A stretch of DNA of 45,598 nucleotides from contig JALTHG010000090.1 in NCBI GenBank assembly GCA_027004715.1, positions 1 to 45,598 of the forward strand. The letters run 5' to 3'. This DNA is from Deltaproteobacteria bacterium (GTDB lineage Bacteria; Desulfobacterota; Dissulfuribacteria; Dissulfuribacterales; UBA3076). Shown here one piece after another: positions 15,055-24,451 of this stretch; within the stretch, counting starts at the first letter, position 1; each line of letters opens with the position of its first letter. A program made the translations under genes and the position numbers. The notes beneath the pieces are model-generated. The model did no database searches, had not been told where the DNA came from, and saw only the letters and a program-made list of their open reading frames with translations.

Positions 15055-16260
15055 ATGGCACCATACAGTCAGAATAATATACACCTATCAAGGCCTGGTC
15101 TCCTCAAAGACCAAAGTACGATCTTTCTTTTTATCACGTTCCTGGGGGCCCTTGCCAGTGGAATCTTTTTTACCAGCCTCAATAACTTTTTGGTAGATGT
15201 CTATGACATAGGGGCCGATCAGAGGGGTATCCTGGAGAGTATCAGGGAGGTGCCTGGGGTGTTGCTCTTTGTCTTCTTGGCATCAGTAAACACAATGAAG
15301 GAGGGAAGGATCCTGTTTTGGGCCAGCTCTATTACTGCCCTGGGTCTCTTTGGGATTGCCAGCCTCTCGCCTGATGTCATTAAGGTAACAATTTGGTTGT
15401 TTGTCTGGTCAGTAGGGGCCCACATAGTAATGACTATCAGAGAGAGCTTCAGCGTGGCCCTCAGTGAGCCTGAGAACAGAGGACAGCTCTTTGGAATGGT
15501 CAGAAGCCTCAGGAGCCTGGGTACTATAATAGGCACTATCTGTATCTGGACAGGTATGGACAGCCTGGGACTTGGCTATAAAGAACTCTATTGGATCGCT
15601 GGTGTAATCATGGCCTTTTCTGCCCTGGTTGCCCTTCTTCTCAAGGAAAAGGGGCATACTGGGATACGACGTAAGAGATTTGTCTTCAACAGGAAATACA
15701 CCCTCTTTTATTCCCTGGCCATCCTCTTTGGTGTACGAAAGCAGATCTTCCTTGTCTTTGGACCATGGGTACTCATCAGGATCTTTCACCAGGACGCAAC
15801 AGATATGGCAAGACTTGTGCTTGCCTCCTCTCTAGTAGGCCTGTTTGTAAAGCCCTATCTTGGAAGACTCATTGACCTGCTCGGAGAGAGAATAGTCCTC
15901 ATGGGTGATTCTGTGATACTCCTATTGATCTGTTCATGTTATGGCCTGGCAGAAGAGATACTTCCTCAAGCTGTTGTCCTCCCGTGTCTGTTTGCCTGTT
16001 TTATCGTAGATGACTGCCTCTTTTCTCTACGTTCGGCCCACGTGACCTATCTCTCAAAGATCGTTGAGTCTGCAGACGAGCTGACGGCCTCTATATCTAC
16101 CAGCTATTCTATTGAGCACCTGGTATCCATAATGGCCCCAACAGTCGCAGGCCTTATCTGGATGCGTTTTGGCTATCCATGGGTCTTTTTTGTATCTGCA
16201 ATAGTCGCAGGCCTCATGTTTTTGACCTCATCGAGATTACCTCGCCAGGCAACAAGATAG
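15055..16260 (+). CDS. Major facilitator superfamily transporter
   Basis: About 401 residues with some 11-12 hydrophobic segments, in two halves separated by a basic central loop (KEKGHTGIRRKRFVFNRKY), as in MFS carriers. The first segment (TIFLFITFLGALASGIFFT) is followed by NNFLVDVYDIGADQRGILES, like MFS proteins with a DIGADQRG-type loop before helix 2. No substrate signature is clear. ATG 15055 is preferred over the in-frame GTG 15034. It ends 10 bp before proC on the other strand (convergent). Confidence 0.75.
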   Translation: MAPYSQNNIHLSRPGLLKDQSTIFLFITFLGALASGIFFTSLNNFLVDVYDIGADQRGILESIREVPGVLLFVFLASVNTMKEGRILFWASSITALGLFGIASLSPDVIKVTIWLFVWSVGAHIVMTIRESFSVALSEPENRGQLFGMVRSLRSLGTIIGTICIWTGMDSLGLGYKELYWIAGVIMAFSALVALLLKEKGHTGIRRKRFVFNRKYTLFYSLAILFGVRKQIFLVFGPWVLIRIFHQDATDMARLVLASSLVGLFVKPYLGRLIDLLGERIVLMGDSVILLLICSCYGLAEEILPQAVVLPCLFACFIVDDCLFSLRSAHVTYLSKIVESADELTASISTSYSIEHLVSIMAPTVAGLIWMRFGYPWVFFVSAIVAGLMFLTSSRLPRQATR

Positions 16261-16270
16261 CTGTTTCCAC

Positions 16271-17101
16271 TTATCCACCAAGTTCTCTAGACCTCTCAGT
16301 TGCAGCCCTAACCGCATCCATTAAGACCCCACGAAAGGCACCTCGTTCCAGGGCATATAGACCTGCAATAGTGGTCCCTCCAGGGCTAGTTACCATTGAG
16401 GTGAGTTCTGCCGGTTGCCTGCCCGTGCTCTGGCACATGAGGGCCGCCCCCAGTACGGTCTGAGATACCAATTTCTGGGCAACAGGTCTTGGCAGTCCCT
16501 CTCGTACCCCTGCATCAATAAGTCCTTCCATAAATGTAAAGACATATGCCGGCCCACTACCACTGAGCCCTGTGACTGCATCCATTAAGTCCTCTGATAC
16601 CTTGACTGCACTGCCTACTGCCTCCAATATCTGAAGGACTATATCCAGGTCTCCTTTATGGATATTCCTTCCCCCACAGAATGCAGCGGCTCCTGCCTGG
16701 ACCAGTGCAGGGGTATTAGGCATCACCCGTACTATCCTTGTATTTGGAGGGAGACCTGCCTCTAAAAAGGCCAGGGTGATTCCTGCAGCTATAGATATGA
16801 CGAGATGACCCTTTTTTATATAGGGGCAGATATCTTTGAGGACTGCGTCCATGACCTGGGGCTTTACTGCCAGGACTATGGCCTCGGATGCCAGGACTAC
16901 TTCTCTGTTCCTCTGTGTTGTCCCTATATCATATGTCTCTTTGAGGTGATTCCTTCTCACCTCAGATGGATCAGATGCCTGGATTTGGTCTGGTTCTAAA
17001 AGCTCTTTGGATAAGATCCCCTTTATTAGGGCCTCTGCCATCTGTCCTCCGCCAATGAAACCTAAGGTCTCAATTCCCTCTATCCGTCTCTTTGTATGCA
17101 T
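16271..17101 (-). CDS. proC: Pyrroline-5-carboxylate reductase
   Basis: A 276-residue enzyme for the last step of proline synthesis, reducing pyrroline-5-carboxylate with NAD(P)H. The Rossmann motif is LGFIGGGQMAEALIKGI. Next come VLAVKPQVMDAVL, the ISIAAGITLAFLE segment, RVMPNTPALVQAGAAAFCGG, and the C-terminal dimer region with GLSGSGPAYVFTFMEGLIDAG and TSPGGTTIAGL. Length is normal for the family. The start follows a short basic lead (MHTKRRIEGIE). It lies about 50 bp downstream of the Gate-domain gene on the same strand. Confidence 0.95.
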   Translation of the reverse strand: MHTKRRIEGIETLGFIGGGQMAEALIKGILSKELLEPDQIQASDPSEVRRNHLKETYDIGTTQRNREVVLASEAIVLAVKPQVMDAVLKDICPYIKKGHLVISIAAGITLAFLEAGLPPNTRIVRVMPNTPALVQAGAAAFCGGRNIHKGDLDIVLQILEAVGSAVKVSEDLMDAVTGLSGSGPAYVFTFMEGLIDAGVREGLPRPVAQKLVSQTVLGAALMCQSTGRQPAELTSMVTSPGGTTIAGLYALERGAFRGVLMDAVRAATERSRELGG

Positions 17102-17150
17102 AATAGACTCCTCTTGTAAGCATTCATACCCCTCTATTCTATTTAGAAGT

Positions 17151-18092
17151 TTATCGAAAACTGATCAATACAAAGATGGCTATCAATACCAGACCCTGTC
17201 TCAGGGCAGTAGAGATTACCATGAGTTCCAGTCCCAGGCGTAGACCGAAGATACCTATATAGTAAGGGACAATATATCGCAGTCCTGTGATAGTGCTCAA
17301 TATATTCCCCACAAGGAGAACGACTATTATTTGATAGCCAGAGAGTACCCCATTGATCAAGAGGTTGGAGGCCACTGTATAGGCCGCTATACTGCTAACA
17401 AACTGTGCGACAATAACAGGGATCCCCTCTGGAGCTATTGGGAGATATTTGGCTATATCTTTTATATGGCTAGACAGTGCATCAAAGGCCCCAAGATCGA
17501 TCAGGACAAAGGTGGCTATGGTAACCGGGACAGTGACAATTATTATCTTCATAATTAGTTTCTTTGACTGGCGAATACTCTCCCAGAGTGCTGAAGAGAG
17601 GCTTGTCCTCTTATTTATTTTATCTATCGCATAGTTATTCTTTTTTGGAGCCAGAATTATCCTCCCGGTCAGGAGTATCAGCCCGGTCTTTATCAGACCC
17701 AGAAGGGCCAGTATCCCGAAATAGGCCAGGCCTGTAGGGCCCAATAGTGGTACAAGGACAGGGAGCATAGAGCGCAGGTGCATAATAATGGCTGGAAAGG
17801 AATTGGTAAGAGAAGCCACATAGAGTTCCCTCTTTTCGATCTTGCCTTTCTGGTAGAGTTCCATCAGCATGCTGTTGGCGGCTGTCGGAGAACCAAAGGC
17901 CGTTATGAAGCTCAGACCACATTCGTCTCTCAGGTGTCCGAATCTAGTAATCGGTCTCACCAGCCAGGAGATACGGTGCAACAGTCTGAGATTGGTGACC
18001 AAATTGACCAGGACTATTCCCAGGGCCATAGTAGGGATCATTATGGCCAGATACCTGAGAGCAGAGACCAGAGGTGGCAGGATCATGTTCAT
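17151..18092 (-). CDS. Nucleoside recognition (Gate) domain membrane protein
   Basis: A 313-residue membrane protein with about eight hydrophobic segments in two halves. The first half has HLRDECGLSFITAFGSPTAANSML and ASLTNSFPAIIMHLRSMLPVL. The second repeats this idea with VIVAQFVSSIAAYTVASNLL and GYQIIVVLLVGNILSTITGLRY. This is the nucleoside-recognition/Gate-domain pattern of SpmA/SpmB-like and YjiH-like proteins. Its cargo is unknown. Start: MNMILPPLVSALRYLAIMI. It precedes proC on the same strand. Confidence 0.75.
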   Translation of the reverse strand: MNMILPPLVSALRYLAIMIPTMALGIVLVNLVTNLRLLHRISWLVRPITRFGHLRDECGLSFITAFGSPTAANSMLMELYQKGKIEKRELYVASLTNSFPAIIMHLRSMLPVLVPLLGPTGLAYFGILALLGLIKTGLILLTGRIILAPKKNNYAIDKINKRTSLSSALWESIRQSKKLIMKIIIVTVPVTIATFVLIDLGAFDALSSHIKDIAKYLPIAPEGIPVIVAQFVSSIAAYTVASNLLINGVLSGYQIIVVLLVGNILSTITGLRYIVPYYIGIFGLRLGLELMVISTALRQGLVLIAIFVLISFR

Positions 18093-18232
18093 AAAAATAC
18101 CATGATATCTATGATTCTCTTGCCATAGGATATACTACATCCATTCCACTAGAAAGGATGTAGTTTTCAGGGAAAAGGCCTTGAGTAAGTCTCTGGCCTG
18201 GATGTGGACCTTTGGCCTTGTGATTGAAGGAT

Positions 18233-19003
18233 CTATGTCTTCTGTGACCGATTGAAGGCCACTACATCTGCATAGGAGACGCCCTTGCCACCAAAGATAT
18301 CCAGTGCACTCCCAATGGTTGCATCTAATCTGTCCTGGCCGAGCTCTTTTATCAGATAGAGGTCTCTGATTGAACAGGCACCCCCTGCATATGTAGTGGG
18401 TATAGGTGTCCAGCATCCCAAAAATTCTACAAGGTCTCTCTCTATTCCTCTGCATCTCCCCTCTACGTCTGCTGCATGGATCAGGAACTCAAAGCAGTAC
18501 CTGGATAGATGCCTCAGGGTCTCAGGAGATATGACCACTTCAGTAAAGCGCTGCCATCTGTCAGTGACAATATAGTAGTCTCCAGCCCTCTTTCTACAGC
18601 TCAGGTCCAAGATCAGCCGATCTTGCCCTACGATCTCGGCAAGAGACCTGAGACGCTCCTCGTCTATACTGCCCCCGCTAAAGATATATGAGGTCACTAT
18701 AAGGCCTGCTGCTCCTTGATCTAGCCAGTATTTTGCATTATCCACTGTAATCCCGCCACCTATCTGCAGTCCACCAGGCCATGCTGAAAGGGCGTCTATG
18801 GCTGCGGCCTCATTTCCTGGCCCAAGCATAATCACATGCCCACCTGTCAGACCATCTCTCTTGAAGAGCCGTGCATAATAGGAGGGAGGCCTATCAGTGA
18901 CAAAATTTTCCTTAAGTGCCTCAGGATCTCTGTCGCTGAGGGTAGATCCAACGATCTGTTTTACTTTACCACCGTGAAGATCAATACATGGCCGGAATCT
19001 CAT
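18233..19003 (-). CDS. hisA: ProFAR isomerase of the eukaryotic HIS6 type
   Basis: A 256-residue (beta/alpha)8 barrel enzyme for the fourth step of histidine synthesis. The sequence follows the yeast/plant HIS6 pattern rather than the usual bacterial HisA: FRPCIDLHGGKVKQIVGSTL, then GGHVIMLGPGNEAAAIDAL, LQIGGGITVDNAKYWLDQGA, VTSYIF, LILDLSCRKR, HAADVEGRCRGIERDLVEFL and TYAGGACSIRDL. Asp8 and a C-terminal aspartate (HAADVEG) are the acid/base candidates. No other his gene is nearby. It follows the nuclease-like gene start-side neighbour by 20 bp on the same strand. Eukaryotic-type HisA is known from a minority of bacteria, so ancient transfer is possible. Confidence 0.9.
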   Translation of the reverse strand: MRFRPCIDLHGGKVKQIVGSTLSDRDPEALKENFVTDRPPSYYARLFKRDGLTGGHVIMLGPGNEAAAIDALSAWPGGLQIGGGITVDNAKYWLDQGAAGLIVTSYIFSGGSIDEERLRSLAEIVGQDRLILDLSCRKRAGDYYIVTDRWQRFTEVVISPETLRHLSRYCFEFLIHAADVEGRCRGIERDLVEFLGCWTPIPTTYAGGACSIRDLYLIKELGQDRLDATIGSALDIFGGKGVSYADVVAFNRSQKT

Positions 19004-19022
19004 TGGGGTACCTGAGTTTAAT

Positions 19023-20327
19023 CTAGGGCCTGACTATAAAATAAGGGCGGAGCCTCTCTAGCTTCTTAGGGCCAATCCCCCTTATTCTACGCAGATCATA
19101 TATAGTCTTATAGGGCCGTCCGGCTATAATCCTTGATGAAAGCCTGGGGCCGATTCCATTAATAGACATGAGTTCCTCTCTGCTGGCCCTGTTTAGATCC
19201 AACAGGATGTGTTGAGACCCAGGTCTTTTCTGCTCTAAATAGCCAGGTCTCTGGAAGACATTGCCCCTGTCTCTGAAATGAAAGGGCTCAGTAGAGAAGT
19301 ATGCAGAGATCGGCAGGTGATCTGAATAGCCTTTACCTTCGTGCCTGCCACTCCTGGTCTGTTGCCAGGAATAGATGAAGTTTCCCCTGAATAGATAGTG
19401 TGGGGCAAACTTGTCAAAAGAATTATCGACATAGGAGATCCCTCTACTGTCATAGAGCCCTTTAGACACGATCATGTTGTCAGGAGTCTCTTTATTGCCA
19501 GAGAACATATAAGACCAGCGCCTATCTCTGCTGACTTCAAGCCACAAATTGTACAGATATCTGTCTGAACCCTGGTGTATTAAGGTCTCCTCATCCACCA
19601 GTTTATTGCCTTTGACAGTTCCTAAGACCTGATTGATCCCTGTGATACCATGGGTATTGTCTAGGTCCTTAGAATCTAAAAAAGTCTTATATTCATTGTA
19701 GTTCGAGTTGAAATCTCCCACCAATATGAAATCTGTATTCGCCTTCAGGCCATCTATCTCCTTCTTGAGCCTCTCTGCATAGACTATTCTCATGCTCTCT
19801 GGGCCATGTTTTGACTTCCAGTGATTGACAAACACGATAAGGGGCCTTCCCTGGATGTCGATGGTTACCTCCAGTATGCACCTTGCTATCTCATCCTCAG
19901 GACACAGCTCCTTTTTCTTGACGATCGGGAATTTAGACAGGAGGGCACACTTGACTGCTGTGGGTCTAGAGTCTGCGATTGCAAGATATGGATAGTCCAC
20001 ACCGAAATCCTTCAGCCTGTCACGTAAAGAGATAAGGGCCCTCTTTGACTCGATCTCTTCCAGGGCAACGACATCAGCCCCAAGGTCCTTTATTACCCTG
20101 GCAATATTGGTATATTTGATATTGGCTATCTTTTTTGTCCATCCATATCTGGTATTCGGGATATATTCCTGATACTCTGTCCCACTCCGTGTAAGGTCAA
20201 ATAGGTTCTCTACGTTATAATCTGCAACCTTGAAGACCCTTGCCTGTGTTGGCGTGATATAACATAAGACCATCAAGATGGTCAGGATTATCGCTTTCAT
20301 TTGCCTTTTAGACATAATATTCCGCAT
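19023..20327 (-). CDS. Exported endonuclease/exonuclease/phosphatase-family protein with C-terminal HhH repeats
   Basis: A 434-residue protein. Residues 10-30 form a signal peptide (basic MSKRQMK, hydrophobic IILTILMVLCYI, cleavage near TQARV). The EEP domain follows: FKVADYNVENLFD, DVVALEEIES, PLIVFVNHWKSKHGP, ILVGDFNSNYNEY and a late YSDHLPISAYF, with the expected Asn, Glu, Asp-x-Asn and Asp-His catalytic residues. Residues from about 375 form a ComEA-like helix-hairpin-helix tail (LDLNRASREELMSINGIGP, then IRGIGPKKLERLRPYF). An exported nuclease with its own DNA-binding tail is the best reading; a role in DNA uptake or scavenging is inference. Confidence 0.85.
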   Translation of the reverse strand: MRNIMSKRQMKAIILTILMVLCYITPTQARVFKVADYNVENLFDLTRSGTEYQEYIPNTRYGWTKKIANIKYTNIARVIKDLGADVVALEEIESKRALISLRDRLKDFGVDYPYLAIADSRPTAVKCALLSKFPIVKKKELCPEDEIARCILEVTIDIQGRPLIVFVNHWKSKHGPESMRIVYAERLKKEIDGLKANTDFILVGDFNSNYNEYKTFLDSKDLDNTHGITGINQVLGTVKGNKLVDEETLIHQGSDRYLYNLWLEVSRDRRWSYMFSGNKETPDNMIVSKGLYDSRGISYVDNSFDKFAPHYLFRGNFIYSWQQTRSGRHEGKGYSDHLPISAYFSTEPFHFRDRGNVFQRPGYLEQKRPGSQHILLDLNRASREELMSINGIGPRLSSRIIAGRPYKTIYDLRRIRGIGPKKLERLRPYFIVRP

Positions 20328-20408
20328 CAGTTATTGCACATGGCATAATACCTAACTGTAGGTATCTCCAGACTTGATGTTTAAACGATGTGGCAAGAGG
20401 GCAAGGCC

Positions 20409-20633
20409 CTAGACTCCATTTGAGACTTCCTGCCATCTGCGTCGCTCTCTCCAGTAGCCTATTGTCAGGGTCAGGGCAACACCTACAGTTAATGTTGCAA
20501 AGCCCAGAAGGATCTTATTGGGAGAAAAGGCACTATGTGTCTTTATTGGCTCAAGGGCCCTGCCACAGTATCTGCATACAATGGCATCTTTTTTGATCCT
20601 CTCTTTGCAATAGGGACATATTCGACCAAACAT
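20409..20633 (-). CDS. Small zinc-ribbon membrane protein
   Basis: A 74-residue protein beginning MFGRICPYCKERIKKDAIVC, with two CxxC pairs (CPYC, CRYC) forming a zinc ribbon. A hydrophobic segment (ILLGFATLTVGVALTLTIGYW) and a basic tail follow, so it is probably anchored in the membrane with the ribbon in the cytoplasm. It starts 22 bp after tsaB on the same strand and may be the last gene of the long operon. Function unknown. Confidence 0.75.
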   Translation of the reverse strand: MFGRICPYCKERIKKDAIVCRYCGRALEPIKTHSAFSPNKILLGFATLTVGVALTLTIGYWRERRRWQEVSNGV

Positions 20634-20654
20634 AGATTCCTCCTTTGATTGTCT

Positions 20655-21377
20655 TCAGCAGAGCTCAAGATGGGGACCTGTCTCCCCCTTCACTGCCTCA
20701 AACGGGCGTGCATAGATCGGGCTCAATGTCTTGAGGCCATCAGTCCTTCTATCTCTCTGCCATATGCTCTCTGCCAGGATACCCACTGATGCAGCCCTTA
20801 CATATGCCATATGTCCGGGAAGCACAACTGCCCGTTTACCAAGGCCATGCATAAATATATCTCTATAGAGGAGGGCCCCATCTCCAAGCAGTAATATCCT
20901 GCGCCCGCGAGGTGCTGATGTCACAAACTCTTCTGGAGAAATCGCCTGATAGGGGCCTAACCTTTCCATTCTCCCTGTGTCTGTAGACTGATAGATGGCC
21001 GTGTAGACCTGAGACCTCCTGATATTCACCATAGGACATACAAGGTCTTCTCTACAAGAGACAACCTGACTTGCAAGGGCATCAATACCTGGGACACCAA
21101 CCATAGGGATCCCTGTCGCAAAGGCCAGACCTTTCGCAGTGGCAAGGGCTATCCTGAGGCCAGTAAAGCTACCAGGACCCAGGCCTACACCCAGGAGATC
21201 GATATCATACCAGTCGATCCCATAGCTCTCCATTACCCACTTGACAAGGACCATCAATCTACGGGAATGGGTCTCTCTACTGATGAGGTCTGTCTCGACC
21301 ACAGGTATTCTGTCTCTTACCAGGGCTACGCTCCCCATGCGGCCTGATGTATCTATAGATAGGATCAACATAATCAC
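20655..21377 (-). CDS. tsaB: tRNA threonylcarbamoyladenosine biosynthesis protein TsaB
   Basis: A 240-residue ASKHA-fold protein that helps TsaD place threonylcarbamoyl on A37 of ANN-decoding tRNAs. The N-terminus LILSIDTSGRMGSVALV, the THSRRLMVLVKWVM segment and GVGLGPGSFTGLRIALATAKGLA are diagnostic, as is GVPGIDALASQVV. Start may be GTG 21377 or ATG 21371 (MLILSIDTS); the latter fits the family better. It lies 7 bp after the rseP stop, so it continues the rpsB-to-rseP operon. Confidence 0.93.
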   Translation of the reverse strand: MIMLILSIDTSGRMGSVALVRDRIPVVETDLISRETHSRRLMVLVKWVMESYGIDWYDIDLLGVGLGPGSFTGLRIALATAKGLAFATGIPMVGVPGIDALASQVVSCREDLVCPMVNIRRSQVYTAIYQSTDTGRMERLGPYQAISPEEFVTSAPRGRRILLLGDGALLYRDIFMHGLGKRAVVLPGHMAYVRAASVGILAESIWQRDRRTDGLKTLSPIYARPFEAVKGETGPHLELC

Positions 21378-21384
21378 TGCATTG

Positions 21385-22464
21385 TCAATGGATTAGATGG
21401 GAATAGCCAAGGAGCCTGGCGATGTCATTGTAAAAGATCAATAACATCAAGGACCCAAGGATAATGATCCCTATCTGTTGGGCAATTCTTATCTGACGCC
21501 TGGTGGGCGGGTGCCTGGTGATGCCCTCTACTGCCAGAAAGGCCAGGTTACCCCCATCTAAGATGGGTATGGGAAGTAGATTTAGGAATCCCAGATTTAT
21601 ACTGAGCAGGGCCATGAAATAGAAGAGATTGAGAATACCCTGTGCCGCTTCCTGTCCAGCCATCTGGGCAATCATTATAGGACCGCCAAGGCTAGATAAA
21701 GGAACTACCCTCTGAATCAGCTTCACCAGGACCTCCCATGTGAGGACTGTGACCTCCCATGTACGGGAACAGGCCATCCACAGCGCATTTAATGGATTTA
21801 GTTTCTCGATCTTTATATGACCTGCTGCAATAACTCCAATTACAGGCGCCTTAGTCTCTTTACCAAAGATGTCTTTGATCTTGTGAATGGCGGGAGTGAC
21901 TCTTATAGAGATGGTCTCCTTACCCCGTTTTATGGTCAGGACAACACTGTGCCTGCCACCTGCCTTTATCAGCCTAGATACCTCTGTCCATGTATATACC
22001 TTGTGTCCATCTATAGCAATTATGTGGTCTCCAGGCATTATGCCTGCCTTCTCGGCAGGGGAGCTATTTTGGACCTTGCCAATATCTGGCAGAATAATGG
22101 GATTCCCATATAGCAAAAATATCACAAAAAAGACGATCCAGGCAAACAGAAAGTTAAAGCCAGGGCCTGCAAATACTACTGCAGCCCTCTGCCATACTGG
22201 CCTGTGGGAAAAAGACATGGATATCTCTCCTGGAGATACAGTCTCTCCTGGCTGTTCTCCCAACATCTTTACAAAGCCACCTAGAGGGAATAGAGAGATA
22301 CAGTAGTCCGTATCTCCACGTACTATACCCCAGACCCTGGGGCCAAAACCTAGAGAAAACTTCAGGACTTTAATGCCAAATCTCTTGGCTACAATAAAGT
22401 GTCCAAATTCATGGACCAGGATCAGCCCGCTTAATACCAGGATAAAAGACCAGGCAGTAGTCAT
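21385..22464 (-). CDS. rseP: RIP-family site-2 zinc metalloprotease RseP
   Basis: A 359-residue membrane protease that cuts transmembrane segments of anti-sigma factors and signal peptides. The zinc site HEFGH is at residues 18-22 (LVHEFGHFIVAKRFG). The second part of the active site, LLPIPILDGGNLAFLAVE, is near residues 295-312. A single PDZ domain lies between (SSPAEKAGIMPGDHIIAIDG). There are four hydrophobic segments. The start overlaps the dxr stop by 4 bp. The shorter single-PDZ form is common outside gammaproteobacteria. Confidence 0.95.
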   Translation of the reverse strand: MTTAWSFILVLSGLILVHEFGHFIVAKRFGIKVLKFSLGFGPRVWGIVRGDTDYCISLFPLGGFVKMLGEQPGETVSPGEISMSFSHRPVWQRAAVVFAGPGFNFLFAWIVFFVIFLLYGNPIILPDIGKVQNSSPAEKAGIMPGDHIIAIDGHKVYTWTEVSRLIKAGGRHSVVLTIKRGKETISIRVTPAIHKIKDIFGKETKAPVIGVIAAGHIKIEKLNPLNALWMACSRTWEVTVLTWEVLVKLIQRVVPLSSLGGPIMIAQMAGQEAAQGILNLFYFMALLSINLGFLNLLPIPILDGGNLAFLAVEGITRHPPTRRQIRIAQQIGIIILGSLMLLIFYNDIARLLGYSHLIH

Positions 22465-23636
22465 ATGGATCTCTCCATACCCTCTATAATAGTGTTGGCC
22501 TTTAGTCGTGCCAGGGTATCTGCCCCCATTACATCCTCAAGGTCTCTGATCTCTTCAACAGGGAAGTCTTCTAATACACCCTGGACCACTTCGGGTATCT
22601 CCATAAAGCCCAGACGTCTCTGAAGAAAGGCCTCTACTGCCACTTCATTTGCCGCATTAAGTGCAGTAGTGGCAGTCCCACCCCTCTCTGCTGCCTCACG
22701 TGCCAGCCTGAAACAGGGGAACTTTTTCACTTCTGGCCTCTCAAAGGTAAGAGGACAGACATCTATCAGGTCAAGCCTGGGGAGGTCCAGCTCCAGACGT
22801 TCAGGCCAGGCCAGGGCATATGATATTGGCAGCCTCATGTCCGGTATGCCCATCTGCGCCAACACACAGCCATCAATAAACTCCACCATAGAGTGTACGA
22901 TACTCTGTGGATGGACCAGGACATCTATCTGATCCAGGGGGGTATCAAAGAGCCATCGCGCCTCTATTACCTCCAGGCCCTTATTCATCAAGGTGGCTGA
23001 ATCCACAGAGATCTTTGCCCCCATAGTCCAATTGGGATGGCTTATGGCCTCCTCTGGAGTCACACTAAAGAGCTCATCTCTGTTCCGAGTCCTGAATGGA
23101 CCACCAGAGGCAGTGAGTATTATGCGCCTCAGGTCTTTTCTACAGTGTCCCCTGAGACACTGAAAGATGGCGGAGTGTTCGCTGTCTATGGGTATTAAGG
23201 CCACCCCTTTTTTCTTTGCCAGAGATGTGACCAGAGGGCCTGCGGTCACAAGTGCCTCCTTGTTGGCAAGGGCTATGTCTTTTCCTGCCTCAATAGCTGC
23301 AAGGGTAGGGGTGAGTGCTGCCGCACCTACTATAGCCGATACCACGAGATTTGCCTCACTGACAGTAGCCACGGCCTCATAGCCTTCTTTCCCATAGAGG
23401 ACCTCGGTATCGCTGGCCTCAGGCCTGCACCTGATCTGGTCTGCCAGTTCAGGCGTCATTACTGCCACGACCTTTGGTCTAAATTCCCTGATCTGCTCCA
23501 TGAGCAAGCGGATATTTCTCCCGGCAGCAAGGGCCACTATTGAAAATCTCTCTTTGGAACGCCTTACTACATCCAGGACACTGGTCCCAATAGAACCAGT
23601 AGACCCCAACAGTGATATGTATCTGTCTTTTGTCAT
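22461..23636 (-). CDS. dxr: 1-deoxy-D-xylulose 5-phosphate reductoisomerase
   Basis: A 391-residue enzyme of the non-mevalonate isoprenoid pathway that converts DXP to MEP with NADPH and a divalent metal. The NADPH motif is LLGSTGSIGTSVLDVV. Next come LANKEALVTAG, the metal/substrate region IPIDSEHSAIFQCL, LTASGGPFR and NPNWTMGAKISVDSATLMNKGLE-type sequence (here HPNWTMG). ATG 23636 overlaps the cdsA stop (ATGA) and removes a 14-residue non-family extension. It feeds the neighbouring uppS with isoprenoid units. Confidence 0.95.
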   Translation of the reverse strand: MTKDRYISLLGSTGSIGTSVLDVVRRSKERFSIVALAAGRNIRLLMEQIREFRPKVVAVMTPELADQIRCRPEASDTEVLYGKEGYEAVATVSEANLVVSAIVGAAALTPTLAAIEAGKDIALANKEALVTAGPLVTSLAKKKGVALIPIDSEHSAIFQCLRGHCRKDLRRIILTASGGPFRTRNRDELFSVTPEEAISHPNWTMGAKISVDSATLMNKGLEVIEARWLFDTPLDQIDVLVHPQSIVHSMVEFIDGCVLAQMGIPDMRLPISYALAWPERLELDLPRLDLIDVCPLTFERPEVKKFPCFRLAREAAERGGTATTALNAANEVAVEAFLQRRLGFMEIPEVVQGVLEDFPVEEIRDLEDVMGADTLARLKANTIIEGMERSI

Positions 23637-24451
23637 CTGATCATCACACCATCTATCTTTCCCAGGGAGAGGAACCAATACAGGAAAGGAGCGGCCAAGA
23701 GCAGGGCATCGATCCTATCAAACATGCCCCCATGCCCTGGAAGTATCTTGCCAGAGTCCTTGACTCCAGCAGAACGTTTGACTATCGACTCAGCCAGGTC
23801 GCCAACCTGACCAATTGCCCCAATGAGCAGTGCCAGAGGCACCAAAATCCTTGGGTCAATATTTTTTAGGACCATAGACCAGATAAAGAGGGCCGCTATG
23901 ACATTTACTACCAGTCCCCCAATGGCCCCCTCAAGGGTCTTTCCATTACTTATCTGGGGACACAACTTGTGCTTTCCAATACCTCTTCCTATATAATAGG
24001 CCCCTGTATCACCGCCAAAGGTGATTACCAGGAGAAACAGGACCCACTCCCTTCCCATAGGCAGAGAACGCAAGAGGCCAAGATGGGCCGCACATACACC
24101 TACATAAGTAATGCCCATAAAGAATATTGCCCAATCCCTCAGGACATGAAGCCACCTGCTGTAAGAGGCAAGGAATAAGAGGATAGTCCCTATAAAGGCC
24201 GCATAGACAGACAGGACTATAAACTCAGGGTCATCCCACAACAGGACAGAGGAGACAGGAAACAGACCAAGGAGAGTCCCAAGGCCCTGGACCAGCCATT
24301 GTCCTGGGAAACAGAGGGCAAAATACTCATACAGACAGATAGCAGATGCCACCAGGAGGACTGGATCGAAAAATCTCCTTCCGCCCCACCAGAGCACTAT
24401 AAAGAGCAGAGGGGCAAGGACCGCGGCAGTTAGGAACCTCTGGCTGTGCAT
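23633..24451 (-). CDS. cdsA: Phosphatidate cytidylyltransferase
   Basis: A 272-residue membrane enzyme making CDP-diacylglycerol for phospholipids. Eight or so hydrophobic segments are seen. The C-terminal signature of the CdsA family is clear: VITFGGDTGAYYIGRGIGKHKL, ISNGKTLEGAIGG and GDLAESIVKRSAGVKDSGKI, LPGHGGMFDRIDALL. The start overlaps the uppS end by 22 bp and the stop overlaps the dxr start. Confidence 0.95.
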   Translation of the reverse strand: MHSQRFLTAAVLAPLLFIVLWWGGRRFFDPVLLVASAICLYEYFALCFPGQWLVQGLGTLLGLFPVSSVLLWDDPEFIVLSVYAAFIGTILLFLASYSRWLHVLRDWAIFFMGITYVGVCAAHLGLLRSLPMGREWVLFLLVITFGGDTGAYYIGRGIGKHKLCPQISNGKTLEGAIGGLVVNVIAALFIWSMVLKNIDPRILVPLALLIGAIGQVGDLAESIVKRSAGVKDSGKILPGHGGMFDRIDALLLAAPFLYWFLSLGKIDGVMIR

